64,000 nucleotides of DNA from positions 29,560,419-29,624,418 of the forward strand of contig NC_134547.1 in the NCBI RefSeq assembly GCF_050624435.1. Reading direction: 5' to 3'. Below the pieces are notes generated by a model that worked only from the letters and a program-made list of their open reading frames with translations, was not told the origin of the DNA and made no database searches. Source of the DNA: Tenrec ecaudatus (taxonomy: Eukaryota > Chordata > Mammalia > Afrosoricida > Tenrecidae). Position 1 is the stretch's first letter, and every line of letters starts with the position of its first letter. The position numbers were made by a program, and so were the translations under genes. Positions 56,290 through 64,000 of the stretch are shown in pieces.

Positions 56290-57060
56290 TCTTACTGGGT
56301 TCATTTTTACACCTGAAATACTTTTTTCCTGCATCTATTTGTTCATGTGACACTTTCCCTTTGTTCTATTAATGTGTTTTGTATTCACTGATTTTCTAAC
56401 ATTAAATCACCATTGCACTCCTGAATAAACGCTACTCATTGTCATGGTTATATATTTGGATCTTGTTTGCTGGTGTTTTGTTGAAACTTTTTGCATCTCT
56501 TCATGAGAGATATAGAGAAAAAAGGAATTTCAGCAGAATAGGTGTTAATTCTTCTCTGAATGTTGGTAAAACTTCCCCAATGAAGCTGTCTGATCCAGAG
56601 CTTTTTTTTTTAATTGAGAGGCTCATGATGGCTAATCTAACCTCTTCTTGCATTACTTTAGGTAATTGTGATTTATGCATTTGTATAAATGTGTCCCTTT
56701 CATCTAAGATACTAAGTTTATCACAATATAGTTTTGCATAGTATTCTCTCAAGAATCATTTTATTTCTGTTGTATCTGATGTAATATTTCCAAATTCATT
56801 GTTATTTTGGTTATTTAATAATCTCATGGTTTCTTTGCCAGTCCAGCTAAGTATCTGCCAATTTTATTGATCTCAAAGCATCAACATTTGGTTTTGTTGA
56901 GACGTATTATTTTTTAATTTTCTATTTCGTTATGTCAGCTCTGATTTTTATTTTCTTTCTTCTGGTCACTCTTGGCTTAGTTTGCTCTTCTTTCTATAGT
57001 TCCTCAAGATATGGGGTTATATTGCTTATTTGAGATATTTCTTCCTTTTCACATCATTAT
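56290..57060 (-). mobile_element. Ancient L1 ORF2, RT N-terminal region
   Basis: The minus-strand frame 56501-56752 reads 'MREYYAKLYCDKLSILDE' and 'SGSDSFIGEVLPTFREELTP', matching the conserved L1 ORF2p segment before RT ('SPGPDGF...FKEELTPIL' type). Flanking sequence continues L1 order. It ends at the RTE. Confidence 0.8.
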
Positions 57061-57067
57061 ACATCCT

Positions 57068-60000
57068 GTCCACCACTTGTTTTGTCAGTTTGTCATGCTA
57101 TGGTGGCTTGTGTGTTGCTGTTATGCTGGAAGCTATATCACAATTACTTTCAAATAGCAGCAGGGTCACCCAAAGTGAACAGCTTCAAGACCAAGAACAG
57201 AGTATGAAGAACAGCATTCTTCACATGAAGAGCCCACTCTAGGCTGTTCACTTCAGAGAAATTAGTCGCCAAAAACCTTATGGATAGCATAAAGACATTG
57301 TGAGGTACTATATATCTTATGGATAGCAGCAGAGCGTTCTCAGATATAGTGCCAGAAGATGAGCCCCTCAGGTCAGAAGACCTTTAGTTGACTATAATGA
57401 TATGGGTAGATTACAGCCTTCAAGGGTAAAGCCTTTGGAACCTTCATTTGATGATGGGAACAACTAAAATGAGAAGAAACAGTTGCAAACATTTATTAAT
57501 AATCAGAAATTGGAATGCACAATATATGAATCTAGTAAAATTGGAAGCAATAAAAAAGAATTGGCATACATAAAAATCAATATACTAGGCATTAGTGAGT
57601 GGAAATGAACTGGTATTCGCCATTTTGAATCAGAAAATTATATCATTTGCAATGCTGGAAATAACAGATTAAAGAGGAATAACATTGCAAGCATCATCAA
57701 AAAGGACATTTCTAGATCGATCTTGAAGTACAGTGCTGTCTGTGATGGGATAAAACCTATCAGCATACCAGAAAATCTGATCAATCCAGCGACTGTTCAA
57801 ATTTATGCACCAAACACTAAAGCTAGGGATAAAGAAATTGCAGAAGTCAAAGAAATCAACTTCTTCAGTCTGAAATGAACCAAACATGCCATCAAAAAAC
57901 ACTGATAACTATTGGTGATTGCAATGAAAAAGTTGGGAATAAAAAGGAACAGTAGTTGGAAAATATCGTGCTCGTGATAAAAAGAAGCTGGGGAACACAT
58001 GATGGAATCTTACAAGACCAACAACTTCATCATAAATGCCAATTTCTAATACATATTGACTTCCCCAACTGGAACACACAGAAATCAAATTGAATACATT
58101 TGTGGGAAGAGACGACGGAGAAACTCAATATCTGCAGCTAAAACCACAACGGGGGTGGGGTGGGGGCAACTGTGGAACAGACTATCAATTGTTCATATGC
58201 AAGTTCAAGCTAAATAAAATTAAAACGAGTCCACAAAAACCAAATTACAACTTTTCAAGAGCATCTCAAGAACAGAGTTGAGTCAGAGGTCATTTTAAAC
58301 TTGATTATGGTGATGGAACCAGACCTGGTCATATGACCTCCCTCTTAACCCAACCTGAATTTGCTCTAGGTTTAAATATTTCTCACTTGTTCCACAACAG
58401 AAGTTTCCTCTCTGGCTTTTTAAAGTATTGCTGGTGGTCAAAGTGGGGGTAGAAGAGACTCTGAAATTTGCTCTTAATCATAGAGTAGCTAAGGGAAATA
58501 GAAGAAATTATGATGTCAAATTGCCAAACAAAAAATTTCCAAGGGAAACTCAAGAAGACAAAGTAAAATATTATTATGAAATTTGCAAAGACCTAGAGTT
58601 AGAAAACCAAAAAGGCAGAACATGCTCTGCATAACTTAAAGAATGAAAGAAAACGATTCAAGCTTTGATATGCAAGACTGAAAGAGTCTATGGGAAAAAT
58701 CTTGAATAATGCCAGAGCATCTAAAGAAGATGGAAAGAATACACAATCACTGTACCCAAAAGAACTAGTCCACATTTCACCGTTTCAAGAGGTAGCATAA
58801 AATCCAGAGTCCATGACACTAAAGTAAGGAGTCCAACTTGCAGTAGAAACATTACCAAAAAGCAATACTCCAGGAATTGATGGAATTCCAATTGAAATAT
58901 TGCAACAAACTTATAAAGCAAATTTGGAAGACAGCTACTGACTGAAAGAGATAGCTATTTGTACTCATTCTAAAGGAACATGACCCAACAGAAAACTCAA
59001 ATTATAGAACAATATAACTGATATCACATGCAAGTAAAATGTTGATCATTCAAAATGAAAATCATTAAATCATGGCTGCAACAGTCCACTTAGAAAGAAC
59101 TTCCAAAATTTCAGGCTGGATTCAGAAGAGGACTTGGAACAAGGGATATCGTTGCTGATTTCAGATGGATCTTGACTGAGCACCAGAAAGATGTTTACTT
59201 TATTTTATTGACTATACCAAGGCGTTTGATTGTGTGGATAACACGCATGGATAATCTTTAGAAGAATAGGAGTTCCAGAACACTTAATTGTGCCCATGTG
59301 GAATCTTACATGGATCAAGAGGACTTGTGCAAACAGGACAAGGGAATAGTGCATGGTAGAAAATCAAAGAAGGTGTGTAGCAGGACTGTATCCTCTCACA
59401 ATACTTATTCAATGTGTATGTTGAGCAAATAATTAGAGTGTCTGGCTTATATGAAGAAGAATGTGGTATCAGGATTGGACGAAGGCTTATTAACAACGTT
59501 TGGTATGCAGATGACACAACCTGCTTGCTGAAATTGAAGAGGACTTGAAGCACTTGCTCATCAAGATCAAACATTGCACCCTTCAGTGTGGATTACAACA
59601 CAAATGTAAAGAAAATCCAAATCTTCAAAACTGGACCAATAAGTAGCATCATGATAAATGGAGAAAAGATAAGTTGTCAAGGGTTTCATCTTCTACAATC
59701 AATGCTCATGGAAACACCAGTCAAGGGCTCAAGCAACACATGGGTAAATCAAGATCTCTTGAAGTATTGAAAAGCCAGAGTTACATTGAGGACCATGGTG
59801 AACCTGACCCAATCATGGTATTTTCAGTAGCTTCATCTGTATCTGAAAGTTGGAAATTGAGTAAGCAAGACAGAAAAGAGTCAATGCATTTGAATTATAG
59901 TGTGGATGAAGAATATTGAAAGTATCATGGACTGCCAAAATACAAACAAATATGTGTTGGAAGAAGTACAACCGAGATACTCCTCAGAGGCAAGGATGGC

Positions 60001-60262
60001 GAGACTTCCTTTACCTTGCGTACTTTGGAGGTAAAGGTACTCATGTCACCAGGAGAGACCAATCCCTGAAGAAGGACATCATGCTTAGTATAGGAGCAGC
60101 TACAAAAAGGAGACCTTCGACAAGATGGATTGACACGATGGTTCCAACAATGGGCTCAAATGTAAGAACAATTGTGAAGATTAGGTGGTTTTCATTCTAC
60201 TGTACATGGGGTCACTATGAATAGGAATGGGCTGAAAAACGCCCAACAACAAAATACACCCT
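57068..60262 (+). mobile_element. RTE (BovB-type) LINE, near full length, inactive
   Basis: About 3.2 kb in plus orientation. Order: 5' UTR ('gctggaagctatatcacaat'), endonuclease region (57480-58260, e.g. 'gcattagtgagtggaaatga'), linker (58428-58634 frame), RT region (58840-59560, 'caggctggattcagaagagg', 'gacacaacctgcttgctg'), C-terminal domain (59770-60140), and tail ending 'caacaacaaaatacac'. The protein would be an APE-type endonuclease plus reverse transcriptase. Stops and frameshifts occur in every domain, and the YADD-type RT region reads in a broken frame. Reference copy for the other RTE pieces here. Confidence 0.88.
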
Positions 60263-61215
60263 ACGTTTGTCAGAATAAATGTGCACTTATTTATTGTCCA
60301 TCCAATGTTATGAAGCTTGTAGCACACAACTAAATTTACCCACTGAAAATATTCTTCAACTGACTCATTTTACTACGTTACTACTTCTATTGGAGCTAGA
60401 GCTTTATATTTTCGTTTTCATCCTCATGTGCTGGATTGGATATTGTTCTGTTCTTTCCACCTTTTGACAATTCTGGCAAGGCAGGTCTAATAATAATGCA
60501 TTCCCACAGTTTTATTTATCTGGGAACGTTTAGAATCCTCATTTTTGAAGGATGTTTTGGTGGATCAATAATTCTTAATGGACAGTTATTTTATATTATT
60601 ATTCAGTGCATTTTATAGATCATTGCATTGTCTCTTGGTCTCCAAGGTTTCTGTGGAGAAGTCGGCACTTAATCTAATAAAGGTCCCCTTGTTTGTTATT
60701 TTGTTGTTGTTGTTTCTTGCTGCTTCCTTTTGTCCTTTGTCTTCAGAAATTTGATTATATAATGCGATCTGGTGAAGACCTCTTTGGATTCACTCTACTC
60801 AAGACTTTTCCAAATTTTCTAGATCTGCAAGTTCTATTCTTTACTCAAGTCTGGAGAGTTTTCTACCATTATTTGTTCACATATTATTGCTGTTCCCTTT
60901 TCCTCCTCTCCTTTCCACCCAGGATCCAGAATAAATACATTGGTTCTCTTGAATACCATATGGTATTCACAATGATAGCCACAATACCATTTGACTTTGT
61001 TTGTTTTATTTGTTTCTTTTGTTTTTGTTTTTCACTTAGAACTTGCTAAGTTCAATGTTCTGTTTTATAGCTCAATTACTCTTTCTTTTGCCAGCTTAAG
61101 TCTATTGTATCCCTCCTGTATTTTACAGTTCATAATTTTATTCCTCAATTCCAGTATCTATTTTTGTTTTTTTTTCATATTTTCTATTTCCTTATTAAGG
61201 TTGTCATGTTGCTTT
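60263..61215 (-). mobile_element. Ancient L1-lineage sequence (tentative)
   Basis: 60600-60900 has 'ctccaaggtttctgtggaga', 'agtcggcacttaatctaata' and 'gaaatttgattatataatgc' in the order of an old mammalian L1 read in reverse. Highly diverged; T-rich 60990-61200. Boundaries approximate. Confidence 0.45.
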
Positions 61216-61224
61216 GTGACTTAG

Positions 61225-64000
61225 AAAACATTTTATTGAGGGCTTTTACAGCTTTTGTAACAATTCATACATCAATTGTATCAAGCACATTTGTACATAT
61301 GTTGCCATCATTGTTTTCTAGACATTTATTTTCTACTGAGCCCTTGGTGTCAGCTTCTCTTTCATCCCCTTCCTTCCCCCAACTTTGTGACCCCTTGAAA
61401 AATTACAGATTATTATTTATTTTAATATCTCACACCTACCGCTGTCTCCTTTCCCCCATGGTTTTTCTGTTCATCCACCTTGGTGGTGGGGGGGTGCGGT
61501 TATGTGTCGATCATCGCAATTAGTTCTCCGTCCTCCCCTCCTCTCCCCGCCTTCCCCCTGCCCTTCTGGAATCACTACTCCCATTCCTGTTCCTGGATTC
61601 TGTCTGTCATGAGCATTTATGTCTTATTTGTACCTGTGCACATGCTTCGGTATAGCCCACAGTGAAAGGCAGGACTAGGGTCAAGATAGCGGGGGTGAGG
61701 AAACCTCAAGGAACCAGAGGAGTATTGTGTGTTTCATCAGAGCTTTACTGAACCCTGGTTGACTCATCCTTTCCCTGTGACACCTCTCTGAGAGGAAGTC
61801 CTATGTCTACAGATGGGCTTTGGGTCTCTGCTCCGACCCACCTCGTTCTCAACAGTATGTCTGTTTGTTTGAGTCTTCTGATGCCTGTTATCCAGTCCAG
61901 ATTGACACCTCGTGATCACACAGGCTGGTGTGCTTTTTCCATGTGGACTTGTTGTTTCTCTGCTAGATGGCCACTTGTTTATCTTTAAGTCTTTAAGACC
62001 CCAGACGCTATATATTTTAGTAGCCAGGCACCATCAGTTCTTCACCACACTTGCTTGTGCACCCATTTTGTCATCAATGATTGTGCCAGGAGGGTGAGAA
62101 TCACAGAATGCCAGGTTGTTAGAAAAAAGTGTCCTTGCATTAAGGGAGGGCATGAGCAAAGGCCCGAAGTCCGTTCACAACCTCAGTGTATTGCCATATA
62201 AATATATATACATAGGACAATACCTCTATTTTTATGACTTAATGTATTAACATATGTACACACCTATGCTTATACCTCTAACCATATCTTTGCTTCCTAG
62301 ATAGTTCCTCTGTTTCTTTTCACCTTCCTCCTGCCCTACCATCATTCTTGCCCTACTTCCGTCTCTTAGTAATCCCTCTCAGCGAAATTGCTGTTGCTCC
62401 AATACCCCCAGGATCTCTAAGACCTTGTTGATTTTATTTCCCTAATTGTTCCCTGTATATGACATTGTTTGGTCACCACTCCCTTCCCTTGCTTCCTCCC
62501 TGCAGTCCCGCCAGGACCATAGTTGCTTTCTCCTCGAGCTTGCTTCCCATGCCTATTTTATATAAGTAGACAACCCAACAATAAAGAGACCAAACAAAAA
62601 GAAAATAAAAGATTGAAAACAAACAAAACATACGTAATTCCAGTTCTGTCTGCTGACCTTTATGACTGTCTCCCCATTGGTCCTTGGGGAATTCTGGGAG
62701 CTGCCCCTCCTAACCTGAAGTCTATTTTGGGGACTCTTCAGGGCTTGTGTCTTTTATTTGCTCCCATTGCTGTTCTGTTCCCTTCATGGTTTGCCCTGCT
62801 GAGAGAGGGTTCAGATGGGATGAACTCCCTGCCATGGGTCCCCAGTGTTGTCCTCTGTCTTGGTATGCTCCAATGAGGGGACATGTCTTGAGCTGTTGTC
62901 CACCCTATAGTCCTCTCTGTGCTTGAGCAGCTCCGTGCACAGACATCATCCTCCAGGCTTGGTGTGCAGACATGGGGTCTAGACAGTCCCTTTCACATTT
63001 TCCTTCTTGGTTTGTTTCTGTGTGGGCGTGGCATGCTGGTCCCTCTCCCCTACCTGTAGGTTTAGGGTTGTCGTCTGTAGCACATACATCTAGGGAGGGG
63101 TCAGTTTGGCTCTGATTGGGACCAGTACTTTAGCCTAATCTTTTCATGCATTTCTCTGCGTGGTTACGTTGCTCTCAAGGTTTGCTGCGCCATGGTGGGG
63201 TCTGCATGCACACTCCCAATTCTGTGGAGACATACCAATACTCTCCTCCTGGGTGGATTAGTGTCCTGCTCCCCCATGCCATCACCTCTCCCCCCTTTTT
63301 TCCCTCCCTCTTCTCCCCTTTCCGCCTTCTTTGTGTTGGAATAACATGTACCTCCTTGGGTTTGGTCCAACCTTCACCCGACTGCCTGTACCTCAATCCA
63401 TATAGTGTGAGATAAGTGGCTTTTCTTCTATACCTACTGTGGTGAATGTACTTACCTCAGGTGACTCATGTTGTATTTGTCCTTCTGTGATTGGCTAACT
63501 TCGCTTACATAATTTCCTCCAATTATTTCCATGAAATGACATGTTTCATGTGATCATCAGTGCTTTTTAGTGATGTGTAATACTCTATTGTGTGCTTATA
63601 ACAGAGTTTACTAATCCACTCATCTATTGATGGAAATTTAGGTGGTTTCCAATTTGTTGGGATCATGAATTGAGCTGCAATAAACATTGGAGCATAGATG
63701 GCTGGTCATGGTTTATTTTTTTACCTCTTCTGTGTATATGCCCAGTAGAGGGATAGCTCTACTGGGTCATAAGGTAGCTCAATTTCCATTTGCTTTAAAT
63801 ATCATCAGATTACTTTTCACAGACACTAAATATGTGTCTACAAGACCACCAGCAGTGGAGGAGAGTTCTTGCCACATCTCCAACATTTGTTGTTCTCTAA
63901 TTTGGTCTACCCTCAAGGGTGTTAGATGATAGCTCATGGTTATTTTAACTTGCATTTCTCTGATGGTTAATGCTCAGGAGCATTTTCTCATTTGTTTATT
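61225..64000 (-). mobile_element. L1, minus strand, runs off right edge
   Basis: 3' end at left ('aaaacattttattgagggct'). 3' UTR to about 63480, then the ORF2 C-terminus ('tctattgatggaaatttagg' at 63623, 'gtatatgcccagtagaggga' at 63737), still inside ORF2 at 64000. Diverged subfamily. The whole plus-strand frame set here is antisense to L1. Whether it is full length cannot be seen. Confidence 0.88.

Noticed and set aside
57068-60262. Active RTE retrotransposon
   Set aside because: Stops and frameshifts interrupt the endonuclease, RT and C-terminal regions.

Overview
The window is a repeat-dense, vertebrate-type stretch of nuclear DNA. I found no intact host protein gene, no rRNA or tRNA gene and no CRISPR array. 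Its repeats point to an afrotherian mammal. Tails reading 'ggggctcatacaactc' mark an afrotherian L1 lineage, about twenty tRNA-derived AfroSINE pieces are scattered through it, and long RTE (BovB-type) LINE copies end in CAA-rich tails. A 195-bp SPIN-type hAT element at 14185-14379 narrows this to a tenrec, probably Echinops telfairi, because tenrecs are the afrotherians known to carry SPIN. The species call is inference; the mammalian and afrotherian assignment is firm.

Layout. 1-4.4 kb: a minus-strand L1 whose ORF2 end is joined directly to ORF1, followed by a G-rich 5' UTR with duplicated blocks. 4.5-6.8 kb: mixed RTE fragments in both orientations plus copies of a ~500-bp repeat (called R1 here). 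6.8-13.2 kb: an ancient L1 ORF2 on the minus strand, split by younger L1 tails, AfroSINEs and an ERV solo LTR with a perfect 6-bp target duplication. 13.2-16.1 kb: mostly unassigned sequence with the SPIN element and a CpG-rich island at about 14.9-15.3 kb. 16.1-18.4 kb: a dead, full-length mariner split by repeat R2, which itself holds an L1 tail. 18.4-22.2 kb: largely unassigned DNA with RTE tails. 22.27-23.15 kb: a processed RTRAF pseudogene. 23.4-29.1 kb: an L1 piece, SINEs, an RTE 3' end, a MIR and a full R1.

29.3-30.8 kb: two LTRs of different ERV families. 30.9-32.1 kb: a 129-bp segment copied about 1 kb away into an L1 tail, where it ends in a perfect hairpin. 31.7-34.0 kb: an L1 with a 15-bp target duplication. 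34.1-40.6 kb: one RTE copy opened by an L1, R2, R1, two LTR pieces and a SINE. 41-43.7 kb: LTR, SINEs and a TATC microsatellite. 43.74-48.53 kb: a small mariner MITE split by a 5'-inverted L1 and a second L1. 49-54.6 kb: LTR, R1 and SINE copies. 56.3-61.2 kb: ancient L1 flanking a nearly full-length but broken RTE. 61.2-64.0 kb: another minus-strand L1 running off the end.

No genes work together here in the sense of a pathway or operon. The coherent content is the insertion history. Ancient L1 came first, then RTE, mariner, SPIN and AfroSINE, then R1, R2, LTRs and younger L1s nested inside them. I did not find a novel functional system. The most useful leads are the nested insertions, the copied hairpin, the R1/R2 families with shared ends, and the CpG-rich island.
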